This document shows, one piece after another, positions 1 to 9,072 of a stretch of 64,000 bases of DNA. Within the stretch, counting starts at the first letter, position 1. Each line of letters starts with the position of its first letter. The stretch covers positions 112,654-176,653 of the forward strand of contig NZ_VCED01000005.1 in assembly GCF_006384255.1 (NCBI RefSeq), in the 5' to 3' direction. The position numbers were made by a program, and so were the translations under genes. The notes beneath the pieces were generated by a model. The model was not told where the DNA came from. It ran no database searches and was given only the letters and a program-made list of their open reading frames with translations. The DNA is from Haemophilus seminalis (lineage in GTDB: Bacteria; Pseudomonadota; Gammaproteobacteria; Enterobacterales; Pasteurellaceae).

Positions 1-101
1 GTTTGCCAAAACGAGCGGAAATATTACGCAAGGCGTTAGTGGCATTTTATGGCACAGAAGATGAAATTGATCTGGCAAAGTTTGATATCGCTCGTATTTA
101 A
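1..101 (+). CDS. C-terminal fragment of an unidentified gene
   Basis: An open frame entering from the left edge runs to a TAA at 99-101 and encodes about 32 residues ending in KFDIARI. It has good Haemophilus-like codon use and is followed at once by a terminator-type hairpin, so it is very probably the true 3' end of a gene that starts outside the window. I do not recognise the family from this tail. Confidence 0.6.
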   Translation, partial: LPKRAEILRKALVAFYGTEDEIDLAKFDIARI

Positions 102-107
102 TAGCAG

Positions 108-134
108 AAAGTGAGCAAGATGGCTCACTTTTTC
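108..134 (+). terminator. Rho-independent terminator after the left-edge gene
   Basis: Nine-base perfect stem (AAAGTGAGC 108-116 with GCTCACTTT 123-131), loop AAGATG, and a T run at 129-133. It lies just after the stop codon of the partial gene. Confidence 0.8.
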
Positions 135-190
135 AGTCTTAATACCCACTAATTCCTCCCTAACTAAATAGTCTAATTTTTAATCATTTT

Positions 191-236
191 ACACCCAGTA
201 TACTGGGTGTTGTACTCTCTTTACAGAGAGTACAAC
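191..236. repeat. Two abutting perfect palindromes upstream of the Sel1 operon
   Basis: ACACCCAGTA/TACTGGGTGT (191-210) is a perfect 20-bp palindrome with no spacer. It overlaps by two bases a second perfect inverted repeat, GTTGTACTCTCT (209-220) and AGAGAGTACAAC (225-236) around TTAC. They lie 66 bp upstream of the first Sel1 gene, in its promoter or leader. They could be operator sites, a transcribed regulatory structure or a small insertion remnant. No long T run follows either, so simple termination is less likely. Confidence 0.6.
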
Positions 237-301
237 AAAACATCTTGCTAAACAAAAAATATTTGGTTATTTCAATTATTGATTAATAAATGGACGATTT
301 T

Positions 302-1393
302 ATGAAATTCTCAAAAACACTTATTACTACTGCTATTCTTGGCTTTTCACTTGCTTCTTTTCATTATACTGCTTGGGCAGATACGCCTGCGCAGCAATTC
401 CAACAAGGTTTTGAAGCCGCTACGAGAGAGGATTATCAAACAGCCTTTAAACTTTGGCTGCCTTTGGCAGAGCAGGGGGATGCAGATGCTCAATATAATT
501 TGGGCTTAATGTATGACAACGGGCGAGGCGTCAAACAAGATGATTTTGAAGCGGTGAAATGGTATCGCAAAGCGGCGGAGCAGGGGTATGCAGATGCTCA
601 ATTTAATTTGGGTAATATGTATGCCAATGGACGAGGCGTAAAACAAGATGATTTCGAAGCGGTGAAATGGTATCGCCAAGCGGCAGAGCAGGGGTATGCA
701 GATGCTCAGGTTAATTTGGGCGTGATGTATGGCAACGGACAAGGCGTCAAACAAGATGATGTTGAAGCGGTGAAATGGTATCGCAAAGCGGCGGAGCAGG
801 GGAATGCAAGTGCTCAATATAATTTGGGCTTAATGTATGGCAACGGACAAGGCGTCAAACAAGATGATGTTGAAGCGGTGAAATGGTATCGCAAAGCGGC
901 GGAACAGGGGAATGTAAGTGCTCAATTTAATTTGGGCGTGATGTATGACAACGGACAAGGCGTAAAACAAGATGATTTTGAAGCGTTGAAATGGTATCGC
1001 AAAGCGGCGGAACAGGGAGATGCAAGTGCTCAATTTAATTTGGGCTTAATGTATGGCAACGGACAAGGCGTCAAACAAGATGATTTTGAAGCCGTAAAGT
1101 GGTTTAAGAAAGCAGCGGAGCAGGGGTATGCAGATGCTCAGGTTAATTTAGGTTCGGCTTATAGTGCAGGGCGTGGTGTCAAACAAGATGATTTTAAAGC
1201 CGTAAAGTGGTTTAAGAAAGCAGCGGAAAATGGTAGTGAAAATGGGCAGTTTAAATTAGGTCTGTCGTATCTTATTGGACGAGGTATTCAGAAAGATAGA
1301 ACACTCGCTAAAGAATGGTTTGGTAAGGCTTGTGATAATGGATATCAAATAGGATGTGAATATTACGGTAAGCTAAATAGAGGGGAACTCTAA
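302..1393 (+). CDS. Secreted Sel1-repeat (TPR-like) protein
   Basis: 363-residue protein with an N-terminal signal peptide (MKFSKTLITT..., cleavage probably after the Ala-Trp-Ala at about residues 26-28), so it acts in the periplasm or envelope. About eight 36-residue Sel1-like repeats follow, each of the form AQ.NLG.MY..G.GVKQDD..A.KWY.KAAEQG. The ATG at 302 is preferred over an in-frame ATG at 290 because it places the signal peptide at the N-terminus as in the paralogue at 2617. The repeat copies are nearly identical at DNA level (108-bp period), so copy number should vary by recombination. The C-terminal part (KAVKWFKKAAENGS onward) is shared almost exactly with the 2617 paralogue. Sel1 repeats mediate protein-protein contacts; the partner is unknown. 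The stop overlaps the next start (TAATG). Confidence 0.9.
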   Translation: MKFSKTLITTAILGFSLASFHYTAWADTPAQQFQQGFEAATREDYQTAFKLWLPLAEQGDADAQYNLGLMYDNGRGVKQDDFEAVKWYRKAAEQGYADAQFNLGNMYANGRGVKQDDFEAVKWYRQAAEQGYADAQVNLGVMYGNGQGVKQDDVEAVKWYRKAAEQGNASAQYNLGLMYGNGQGVKQDDVEAVKWYRKAAEQGNVSAQFNLGVMYDNGQGVKQDDFEALKWYRKAAEQGDASAQFNLGLMYGNGQGVKQDDFEAVKWFKKAAEQGYADAQVNLGSAYSAGRGVKQDDFKAVKWFKKAAENGSENGQFKLGLSYLIGRGIQKDRTLAKEWFGKACDNGYQIGCEYYGKLNRGEL

Positions 1394-2604
1394 TGCCAAC
1401 TTTACAATGCGAATTTTGGAATGTGGGGCAGGGCTTATTTTCAAGTGGGCATATTCAAATGGGAGACGCTCTGGCTTTCCATTGGGTTTATGATTGTGGC
1501 ACAAGTTCAAGTCAAAAACTTATTCAAAATGCAGTAAATAAATATAATTCTAATAAAAATCAAGGGGATATTGATTTATTAGTACTTTCGCATTTTGATA
1601 AAGATCATATTAGTGGTGTAAAAGAACTACTCAAAAATAGGCGAAAAATAAAACGCTGGGTTGTGCCTTATTATCCTTTATGGCAACGCTTAGTAATTGC
1701 TTCTCTTTTAGAGATTCAGCCAGATGATGAAGAATGGGCATTTTATCAAAACCCTATTCAATATTTCAAAACTGATTTTGCTGAAGAATTAAAAGAAACC
1801 CAATTTCTCTTATTACCTGCAAAAGAAAATGAGAATGAAATTTCGATAAGTCTTGAACCAAGTAATTTTGATGATGTACTTTCTTTTGAAACTACTAAAA
1901 AATTATCAGATGAATTTGCTAACTTAGAACAAAATGTACATTGGCTCAATCCTGATAAAGCCCTTTTATTAAGAAAAGGCGAAGAACAGTTTGAACTTGT
2001 TTTATATAACGTGCCATTTCATTTGCTTGCAAAAGTGCCAACAAATTTGACCGCTTTTCAAAAGCAGGTTAAACAAATTATTCAATCTCATCAGTTTAAT
2101 TCCACAGATCCAACTCCAGCCTTAAAAACACTCTACACTCTTGCATTTGGAAATGGAAGTAAACACAAAAATATTATTTCTCAATATTTATATATTCGAA
2201 ATATAAAACTCTCTTCTTTTTGGAGAATGGGAAATAATCATATTTTTGATGTTTCGATAGACAATGAAAATGAAATAGCGGTTATTCCAAAGGATAAAAC
2301 AAAAAATGCCATTTTATACACTGGCGATGCATTTTTAAATGATTTGCTATTATTAACCGATTTAATGCAATCATTAGGTGCGGAGAGAATGGCGAGAATT
2401 TATTGCTTGCAAGTTCCCCATCACGGTTCAAAGCATAATTGGCAACAAGGATTAGCGAAGATATTGTCGCCTTGTATTAGTGTATTTTCAGCTGATAGCC
2501 AACGAAGAAAAGGGCATCCACATGGTGAAGTACTTAAAGATTTTGCAATTTATACGCCAATTTTAGTGAATAAAACTAAAAGATTATCCATTCATTCAAT
2601 TTAA
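1393..2604 (+). CDS. ComEC/Rec2-like metallo-beta-lactamase-fold protein
   Basis: 403 residues, no signal peptide and no membrane helix, so apparently cytoplasmic. It starts with the strand typical of ComEC-type MBL domains (CEFWNVGQG, residues 6-14). The metal-binding motif SHFDKDH is at 66-72 (His67, Asp69, Asp71, His72). A YTGDAF segment near residue 314 and VPHHGSKH near 343 would supply the remaining metal ligands. The family includes nucleases and hydrolases, and the substrate here cannot be read from sequence. The middle (about 100-280) has low complexity and no recognisable domain. It is translationally coupled to the upstream Sel1 gene (overlapping TAATG) and sits 12 bp before a second Sel1 gene. 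That arrangement suggests a shared function between a cytoplasmic enzyme and exported scaffold proteins. Confidence 0.8.
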   Translation: MPTLQCEFWNVGQGLFSSGHIQMGDALAFHWVYDCGTSSSQKLIQNAVNKYNSNKNQGDIDLLVLSHFDKDHISGVKELLKNRRKIKRWVVPYYPLWQRLVIASLLEIQPDDEEWAFYQNPIQYFKTDFAEELKETQFLLLPAKENENEISISLEPSNFDDVLSFETTKKLSDEFANLEQNVHWLNPDKALLLRKGEEQFELVLYNVPFHLLAKVPTNLTAFQKQVKQIIQSHQFNSTDPTPALKTLYTLAFGNGSKHKNIISQYLYIRNIKLSSFWRMGNNHIFDVSIDNENEIAVIPKDKTKNAILYTGDAFLNDLLLLTDLMQSLGAERMARIYCLQVPHHGSKHNWQQGLAKILSPCISVFSADSQRRKGHPHGEVLKDFAIYTPILVNKTKRLSIHSI

Positions 2605-2616
2605 TAGGAAATTAAA

Positions 2617-3276
2617 ATGAAACTCACAAAAAACCTTTTAACCACCGCACTTTTCGGTGCTTCTGTATTTTCTTTTCAATCCACCGCTTGGGCGGATACG
2701 CCTGTGCAACAATTCCAACAAGGTCTTGAAGCAACGACGAGAGGCGATTATCAAACTGCCTTTAAACTTTGGTTGCCTATGGCGGAGCAGGGATATGCAG
2801 GTGTTCAATTTAATTTGGGTGTGATGTATGAAAATGGACAAGGGGTAAAACAAGATTATTTTGAAGCGTTGAAATGGTATCGCAAAGCGGCGGAGCAGGG
2901 AGATGCAAAGGCTCAATTTAATTTGGGCTTAATGTATGGCAACGGGCGAGGCGTAAAACAAGATGATTTTGAAGCGGTGAAATGGTATCGCAAAGCAGCA
3001 GAGCAGGGGGATGCAGATGCTCAGGTTAATTTAGGTTCGGCTTATAGTGCAGGGCGTGGTGCCAAACAAGATGATTTTAAAGCCGTAAAGTGGTTTAAGA
3101 AAGCAGCGGAAAATGGTAGTAAAGATGGGCAGTTTAAATTAGGTCTGTCGTATCTTATTGGACGAGGTATTCAGAAAGATAGAACTCTCGCCAAAGAATG
3201 GCTTGGTAAGGCTTGTGATAATGGCGATCAACAAGGTTGTGAGTTTTACGGTAAGTTGAATAGAGGGGAGATGTAA
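2617..3276 (+). CDS. Secreted Sel1-repeat protein, short paralogue
   Basis: 219 residues: signal peptide (MKLTKNLLTTALFGASVFS..., AWA cleavage site) then four to five Sel1-like repeats. The last about 90 residues are almost identical to the end of the 302-1393 product, including the terminal KACDNG..GCE.YGKLNRGE segment, so the two are recent tandem duplicates differing mostly in repeat number. Probably periplasmic. It lies 12 bp after the MBL-fold gene and is presumably co-transcribed with it. Confidence 0.9.
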   Translation: MKLTKNLLTTALFGASVFSFQSTAWADTPVQQFQQGLEATTRGDYQTAFKLWLPMAEQGYAGVQFNLGVMYENGQGVKQDYFEALKWYRKAAEQGDAKAQFNLGLMYGNGRGVKQDDFEAVKWYRKAAEQGDADAQVNLGSAYSAGRGAKQDDFKAVKWFKKAAENGSKDGQFKLGLSYLIGRGIQKDRTLAKEWLGKACDNGDQQGCEFYGKLNRGEM

Positions 3277-3351
3277 TACCACGTTTACAGCTCATATTGG
3301 CGAGTAAAAATTGTGTTTTATTTAATTATAAGTCTAATAAGGATAAAAATA

Positions 3352-4374
3352 ATGAAGAAAAAATTAACCTTAGCCGTTTTATTATTAGCAGTAATTGGTG
3401 GCGGAGCAGTGTATTTTACCCAATATTACCCAGAACAGGCAGAAATTCGGAAGTTGGAACGTTTATTAGAGCGTGAACAGCATTATGCAGATATAAAGGC
3501 AAGCGAGGAATTAGAAAACTTTCCTGCTGAGCGTTTGCGTGTATTGGCTGAAAAAGGTTATCCAGCTGCACAATTTCAGTTGGCTAAAATCTATAAAAGT
3601 AATGATCAAGAAGAATTTGCTAAAAAATGGTATGAGAAAGCTGTGGCACAGAATTATGCTGAGGCTTATTATCAATTATCGAATTTATATAAGCAAAGAA
3701 AAGATGAATACCTTGAAAAAGCTATTCAATTAGGAAGTTATAATGCGAAAGATTCCCAGGCACTCCGCTTGCTTGCTAAAGGAGATAAATTAAGTGCAAT
3801 AATGTTATTGACCCAAAACGCTGAAGCAGGATTTCCAGCGTCTCAAGCACATTTAGGAAATGCCTATTTTTATGGTGATGGTGTGCAACAAGATTGGCAG
3901 AAAGCATTTTATTGGTATAGTGAAGCTTATAAAAATATAAAAATAAATAGTTCATCTGATTTTTTTCTACTATTACTTGGACGTGTAGATTTTGATATTT
4001 ACCAAAATCTAGCCACGCTTTATTTATTAGGTTTAGTTAGTCCAAAGAATGAGGAAATGGTTGAAGAACTACTGAATAGATGTAATGAACATTCGACTTG
4101 TAAAGAGAAAAAAATTACTGATATAACCGATTTTAAACTGAATATTCTTAGTCGTGATGATTTACCAAAACAACCTGAGCTTCAAGAAAAAATCGAAGCG
4201 ATTAAAGAAGAATTGGTGTTAAGTAAAGATCCGAAAGTGTTAATTAAGCTAGGCGAGTTGGAAAAAGATAAATCCAAAGCCAAAAAATACTTTGGCGATG
4301 CTTGTGATTTACGCAGTCAAGAAGGGTGTGATAAATATCGTGAGCTTAATCAAAAAGAAGACATCAATAAATAG
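3352..4374 (+). CDS. Membrane-anchored Sel1/TPR-like protein
   Basis: 340 residues from the ATG at 3352, which follows a good AAGGA at 3339-3343; an in-frame start at 3313 would bury the hydrophobic segment and has no such site. An N-terminal helix (KKLTLAVLLLAVIGGGAVYF) without an obvious cleavage site suggests an inner-membrane anchor with the rest in the periplasm. Sel1-like units are visible (AAQFQLAKIY..., AEAYYQLSNLY..., SQAHLGNAYFYGDGV) but are much more diverged than in the two upstream genes. The C-terminus (FGDACDLRSQEGCDKYRELN) keeps the family's Cys-containing ending. Fourth gene of the same-strand cluster. Confidence 0.8.
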   Translation: MKKKLTLAVLLLAVIGGGAVYFTQYYPEQAEIRKLERLLEREQHYADIKASEELENFPAERLRVLAEKGYPAAQFQLAKIYKSNDQEEFAKKWYEKAVAQNYAEAYYQLSNLYKQRKDEYLEKAIQLGSYNAKDSQALRLLAKGDKLSAIMLLTQNAEAGFPASQAHLGNAYFYGDGVQQDWQKAFYWYSEAYKNIKINSSSDFFLLLLGRVDFDIYQNLATLYLLGLVSPKNEEMVEELLNRCNEHSTCKEKKITDITDFKLNILSRDDLPKQPELQEKIEAIKEELVLSKDPKVLIKLGELEKDKSKAKKYFGDACDLRSQEGCDKYRELNQKEDINK

Positions 4375-4436
4375 TGGGTAAATCACAAATAAAGCGTCTG
4401 AGATTCTTAATTTCCTTTTCGCTGTCAATTTTCCCT

Positions 4437-4468
4437 AAAATCGGCTAGAATACGCCGATTTTATTTTC
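4437..4468 (+). terminator. Terminator of the Sel1 cluster
   Basis: Perfect 9-bp stem AAAATCGGC (4437-4445) / GCCGATTTT (4454-4462) followed by TATTTTC. It lies between the Sel1 cluster and prfA, overlapping the region just upstream of the prfA ribosome-binding site. Confidence 0.6.
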
Positions 4469-4480
4469 GGTGACTTATAA

Positions 4481-5566
4481 ATGATGAAAGATTCCATTAT
4501 TGCAAAATTAGAAAGTTTAAAAGAACGTTATGAAGAGCTAGAAGCCTTATTGGGCGATGTTTCTGTAATTAGTGATCAGGATAAATTCCGTGCGTATTCT
4601 AAAGAATATTCACAACTTGAAGAAGTGGTGAAATGTTTTAATCGTTGGACGCAATTAAATCAAAATATTGAAGAAGCTGAAATATTGCTCGACGATCCTG
4701 AAATGAAAGAAATGGCGCAAATGGAAATCGAAGAATCCAAAGCGGAAATTGAAGAAGTGGAACAACAACTTCAAATTCTTTTACTGCCGAAAGATCCTAA
4801 TGATGAATATAACTGCTATTTAGAAATCCGTGCGGGAACAGGCGGTGATGAAGCGGGTATTTTTGCGGGTGATTTATTCCGTATGTACAGTCGCTATGCT
4901 GAAAGTAAACGCTGGCGTGTAGAAATGCTAAGTGCTAATGAAAGTGAGCAAGGCGGTTATAAAGAGGTGATTGTTAAAGTCACTGGCGAAGGTGTGTATG
5001 GTCAGTTGAAGTTTGAATCTGGCGGTCATCGTGTGCAACGCGTACCAAAAACTGAATCACAAGGGCGTATCCACACTTCTGCTTGTACTGTTGCGGTAAT
5101 GCCAGAATTGCCTGAATCTGAAATGCCAGAAATTAATCCAGCAGATTTGCGTATTGATACTTATCGCTCATCAGGTGCAGGTGGTCAGCACGTAAATACG
5201 ACGGATTCTGCGGTGCGTATTACACATATTCCAACAGGTATTGTGGTGGAATGTCAGGATGAGCGTTCACAGCACAAAAATAAAGCGAAAGCAATGTCGG
5301 TATTAGCGTCACGTATTGTTCAAGCAGACCAAGAACGCCAAGCTGCAGAACAAACAGATATGCGCCGTAACTTATTAGGTTCGGGCGATCGTTCTGATAA
5401 AATTCGTACATATAATTATCCGCAAGGTCGAGTAACAGATCACCGTATCAATCTCACTATTTACCGTTTGGATGAAGTGATGAATGGTAAAATTGATGAA
5501 CTGATTCAGCCGATTATTACCGAATATCAAGCGGATCAGTTGGCGGCATTGTCTGAACAGAATTAA
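4481..5566 (+). CDS. prfA: Peptide chain release factor 1
   Basis: 361 residues (360 if the second ATG at 4484 is used, matching the usual RF1 length). It recognises UAA and UAG stop codons and triggers peptide release on the ribosome. The catalytic GGQ motif is plain ([16 protein letters not shown], about residue 235). The N-terminal coiled-coil and the [18 protein letters not shown]-terminal segment match the family. GGTGA at 4469-4473 serves as ribosome-binding site and spaces slightly better to the first ATG. Two genes downstream lies prmC, whose product methylates the GGQ glutamine, a functional pairing common in proteobacteria. Confidence 0.97.
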   Translation: MMKDSIIAKLESLKERYEELEALLGDVSVISDQDKFRAYSKEYSQLEEVVKCFNRWTQLNQNIEEAEILLDDPEMKEMAQMEIEESKAEIEEVEQQLQILLLPKDPNDEYNCYLEIRAGTGGDEAGIFAGDLFRMYSRYAESKRWRVEMLSANESEQGGYKEVIVKVTGEGVYGQLKFESGGHRVQRVPKTESQGRIHTSACTVAVMPELPESEMPEINPADLRIDTYRSSGAGGQHVNTTDSAVRITHIPTGIVVECQDERSQHKNKAKAMSVLASRIVQADQERQAAEQTDMRRNLLGSGDRSDKIRTYNYPQGRVTDHRINLTIYRLDEVMNGKIDELIQPIITEYQADQLAALSEQN

Positions 5567-5572
5567 TGATAG

Positions 5573-5600
5573 GGGCATCTGATTTCAGATGTCCTTTTTA
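5573..5600 (+). terminator. Hairpin with T run after prfA
   Basis: GGGCATCTGA (5573-5582) / TCAGATGTCC (5585-5594), one G-U pair, then TTTTT. A good terminator by form. It stands only about 20 bp before the next start codon, so it may attenuate rather than block transcription into the RDD-prmC genes. Confidence 0.7.
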
Positions 5601-5618
5601 ACTTTACAGGGAAATAAA

Positions 5619-6059
5619 ATGATCATTGAAAATCAAAAAGATGCTGAATTTTCTTCTGCTTTCAAGCCTTCTCAACCTGCTCAAGCAAGCCGTTTTAAAC
5701 GTTGGCTTGCGAGTATGATTAATGGGCTTGTACTTTGGGTGATGGTTGCTCTCGGTTTTGCATTGGGGGATTTTGCCGGTGTAGTGGGGACGATTGTATA
5801 TGCTGGTTTTCAGTTATATTTCATGAAAACTTATGGTCAAACAATAGCAAAACGCTGGTTAGGCTTGCGTGTATTTAATTATCATACCAATCAGCCTGTT
5901 GAATTTGGTAAATACATCGGCCGTGAGATTATTGATATTTTATTGGCGTGGACGAGTTTCTTATTGATTATTAGCGGTATTGTTGCACTTGTGCGCGATG
6001 ATCGTCGTTCTTTAACTGATTTAGTGGCTGGCACAATTGTGTTAAAAGACGAAAAATAA
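5619..6059 (+). CDS. RDD-family integral membrane protein
   Basis: 146 residues. The ATG at 5619 is preferred over a start at 5589, which would lie inside the preceding hairpin; AGGGAAA provides the ribosome-binding site. RDD hallmarks are visible: R-F-K-R-W at the first helix, then WLGLRVFNYHTNQPVEFGKYIGRE and DRRSLTDLVAGT (the Arg-Asp-Asp signature region). Three to four hydrophobic segments place it in the inner membrane. Family function is mostly unknown; some members affect ion homeostasis. The stop overlaps the prmC start (TAATG), so the two are coupled. Confidence 0.88.
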   Translation: MIIENQKDAEFSSAFKPSQPAQASRFKRWLASMINGLVLWVMVALGFALGDFAGVVGTIVYAGFQLYFMKTYGQTIAKRWLGLRVFNYHTNQPVEFGKYIGREIIDILLAWTSFLLIISGIVALVRDDRRSLTDLVAGTIVLKDEK

Positions 6060-6937
6060 TGAATTATAAAGAATGGCTGGCACAAGCGATGGCGGATTTA
6101 GCACAAAAAAATCCCTCTGAAAATAGTAAAATTGATGTACTTGTGCTTCTTCAACATGCTACTGGCAAATCGCGTACGCAAATCCTTGCTTTTGATGATA
6201 CCGAGATTGATGAAAAAGTGCGGTTAAAATTGACCGCACTTTTAGATCGTCGTCTAAAAGGCGAACCTATTGCTTATATTCTTGGTGAAAAAGAATTTTG
6301 GTCGTTGCCGTTAAATGTCTCAAAAGGCACCTTAATTCCAAGACCAGATACTGAAATTTTAGTGGAAAAGGCATTACAAATTGCTTTAGAAAAATTACAA
6401 GAAAATCCACCGCACTTTCGTATTCTTGATCTTGGCACCGGTACAGGCGCTATCGCGTTAGCATTAGCCTCGGAGCTTTCCTCTATTTGTCAAAAACAGC
6501 CGATTTCATTAGAAATCATTGGTGTTGATCTTATTCCTGATGTTGTGGCGTTAGCTCAATTTAATGCAGAAAGAAATAAGTTAAATGTGCAATTTTTGCA
6601 GAGTCGTTGGTTTGAAAATATAACAGGGCAGTTTGATCTTATTGTTAGTAATCCGCCTTATATTGATGCTCAAGATGAACATTTACGTCAAGGTGATGTG
6701 CGTTTTGAACCCCTTTCTGCATTAGTTGCCAATGATGCGGGGTATGCTGATTTACGTCATATTATTGAATTAGCACCGAGTTATTTGAATTCTAATGGCG
6801 TATTATTACTTGAGCATGGATGGCAACAAGGCGAAAAAGTGCGGTCAATTTTCCAAGAAAATCATTGGGAAATGGTTGAAACCGTGCGTGATTATGGCGA
6901 CAATGAGCGCGTCACTTTAGGTTTTTGGAAGAAGTAA
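6059..6937 (+). CDS. prmC: Peptide chain release factor N5-glutamine methyltransferase
   Basis: 292 residues. It methylates the GGQ glutamine of RF1 and RF2 using S-adenosylmethionine. The SAM site DLGTGTGAIALALA (about 121-134) and the catalytic SNPPYID motif (about 198-204) are intact. Translationally coupled to the RDD gene before and the SirB1-like gene after (both by TAATG). Two uptake signals in inverted orientation lie inside the coding sequence at 6215-6242, forming a terminator-like stem within codons for KVRLKLTALLD. Confidence 0.96.
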   Translation: MNYKEWLAQAMADLAQKNPSENSKIDVLVLLQHATGKSRTQILAFDDTEIDEKVRLKLTALLDRRLKGEPIAYILGEKEFWSLPLNVSKGTLIPRPDTEILVEKALQIALEKLQENPPHFRILDLGTGTGAIALALASELSSICQKQPISLEIIGVDLIPDVVALAQFNAERNKLNVQFLQSRWFENITGQFDLIVSNPPYIDAQDEHLRQGDVRFEPLSALVANDAGYADLRHIIELAPSYLNSNGVLLLEHGWQQGEKVRSIFQENHWEMVETVRDYGDNERVTLGFWKK

Positions 6938-7740
6938 TGAAATATTATCGACGTGCGTTATACGATCAATTTGTGCATTTTTATAATACCATCTCAGATG
7001 ATGGCACATCAGAAGCGCAACTTCGGGGAAAAATCGGTGGGTTTGTGCGTCGAGCGCGTAAAGAAATTTCGCCAGATTGGCCGAAAGAAGAGCAGATTCA
7101 TCAGTTACTACAGCTATTTTATGGTGATTGGGGCTTTCATTGTGATTCAGAAGAGTATTTCTACGCGCGTAATTTATATTTGCCTTATGTGTTGGAGCAC
7201 CGCCAAGGAATGCCAGTGACGCTTGGGGCAATTGTGCTTTATTTAGCCGAGGTATTGGATTTGCCGATTTACCCGGTAAATTTCCCAACACAGCTCATTT
7301 TACGTGCCGAAGTAAGAGATGAAGTGGCTTTTATTGATCCTTGGGATGGCACTTATATATCGCAAGAAAAATTACAGCAACTTTATGAAGGGGCATTTGG
7401 TTTTGGTGTGCAAATTCAAGCTGAAGAACTTGATAGAGCCGATCTTTCTTTGCTTTATTCTCGTTTTGAGCAACTGGCGAAGAATTCGCTCATCCGCGAA
7501 GAGCATAACGACATGGCATACCGTTATATTGAGAATTTACTGATTGGCAATGATGAAGATCCTTATCATATCCGCGATCGCGGTTTAGTTTTAGCTCAGA
7601 TGGGTGCCTATCCTTCAGCATTGAAAGATTTAGAATTTTTTGTGGAACGTTGTCCGGAAGACCCAACTGCGGCTTTAATCCGAACTCAACTTTTAGAACT
7701 TAAGGGCGAGATTGATAAAGATACTTTTCCCCTCCATTGA
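6937..7740 (+). CDS. SirB1/YchA-type transglutaminase-like/TPR protein
   Basis: 267 residues from the ATG at 6937, which overlaps the prmC stop; a start at 6925 lies inside prmC and is not needed. The central block RQGMPVTLGAIVLYLAEVLDLP and following PTQLILRAE match the SirB1 transglutaminase-like domain. The C-terminal third (MAYRYIENLLIG..., YHIRDRGLVLAQMGAYPSALKDLEFF) is a TPR-like module. Orthologues are found next to prmC and kdsA in gammaproteobacteria, as here. Molecular function is not established. Confidence 0.88.
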   Translation: MKYYRRALYDQFVHFYNTISDDGTSEAQLRGKIGGFVRRARKEISPDWPKEEQIHQLLQLFYGDWGFHCDSEEYFYARNLYLPYVLEHRQGMPVTLGAIVLYLAEVLDLPIYPVNFPTQLILRAEVRDEVAFIDPWDGTYISQEKLQQLYEGAFGFGVQIQAEELDRADLSLLYSRFEQLAKNSLIREEHNDMAYRYIENLLIGNDEDPYHIRDRGLVLAQMGAYPSALKDLEFFVERCPEDPTAALIRTQLLELKGEIDKDTFPLH

Positions 7741-7745
7741 TTTAA

Positions 7746-8609
<864 letters not shown>

Positions 8610-8624
8610 GAAAATATTTAAGCA

Positions 8625-8652
8625 AAAGTGCGGTTAATTTTGACCGCACTTT
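8625..8652 (+). terminator. Uptake-signal-pair terminator after kdsA
   Basis: AAAGTGCGGT (8625-8634) and ACCGCACTTT (8643-8652) form a 10-bp stem with an 8-base loop. Paired inverted uptake signals serving as terminators are a known feature of Haemophilus genomes. The IS relic begins at its last base, so the element inserted right at the terminator. Confidence 0.85.
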
Positions 8653-8688
8653 GATCTGCACCCCAAAAACCTGGACACCTATTTTGAG

Positions 8689-9072
8689 GTGCAGATTATG
8701 TCTTACTCTTATCCATTTCGTTTGAAAATTATCAAACTCGTCACCGAGCAGGATTATGGTATCCGTGAGGTGGCTAAACTTCACCAAATTTCCCATTCTC
8801 TCGTCATTTATTGGCTAAAAGCATTTCGGGAAAGAGGACTTGATGGCGTAAAATCGCATTATACAAACCTTCAAACCCCGAAAATAGTGAAGCCAAAGAT
8901 GAAAAAGAAAGACATTGAAATTCCAGAAACCACAGACTTTTCACCTAAAGCGTTTAAAAAGTTACAACGAGAGCTCGCCTTGGCTCGTGCGGAGATTGCT
9001 TACCTAAAGGAGTTGGAAGCGCTCGACCGTCAAAAACAACGACAGAAAAAAGAAAAATCATTGAAAGCTTGA
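8689..9072 (+). CDS. IS3-family OrfA (DNA-binding half of transposase), relic element
   Basis: The ATG used here (8698 in the reading MSYSYPFRLK, or an in-frame upstream codon at 8689) opens about 124-127 residues. It contains the helix-turn-helix (AKLHQISHSLVIYWLKAFRERG) and a C-terminal leucine-zipper-like helix. It is nearly identical to OrfA of the complete copy. The A_AAA_AAG slippery heptamer of the complete copy is lost here (CTAAAGGAG), and orfB is destroyed, so any product is OrfA alone, which in IS3 elements can act as a repressor or inhibitor. Confidence 0.75.
   Translation: MQIMSYSYPFRLKIIKLVTEQDYGIREVAKLHQISHSLVIYWLKAFRERGLDGVKSHYTNLQTPKIVKPKMKKKDIEIPETTDFSPKAFKKLQRELALARAEIAYLKELEALDRQKQRQKKEKSLKA

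Noticed and set aside
209..236. GTTGTACTC... dyad considered as a CRISPR repeat or tracr-like element
   Set aside because: Only a single copy, no spacers and no cas genes nearby.
506..1033. Minus-strand open frames within the Sel1 repeats
   Set aside because: They are repeated antisense shadows of the 108-bp coding repeat, with no start signals or recognisable protein features.
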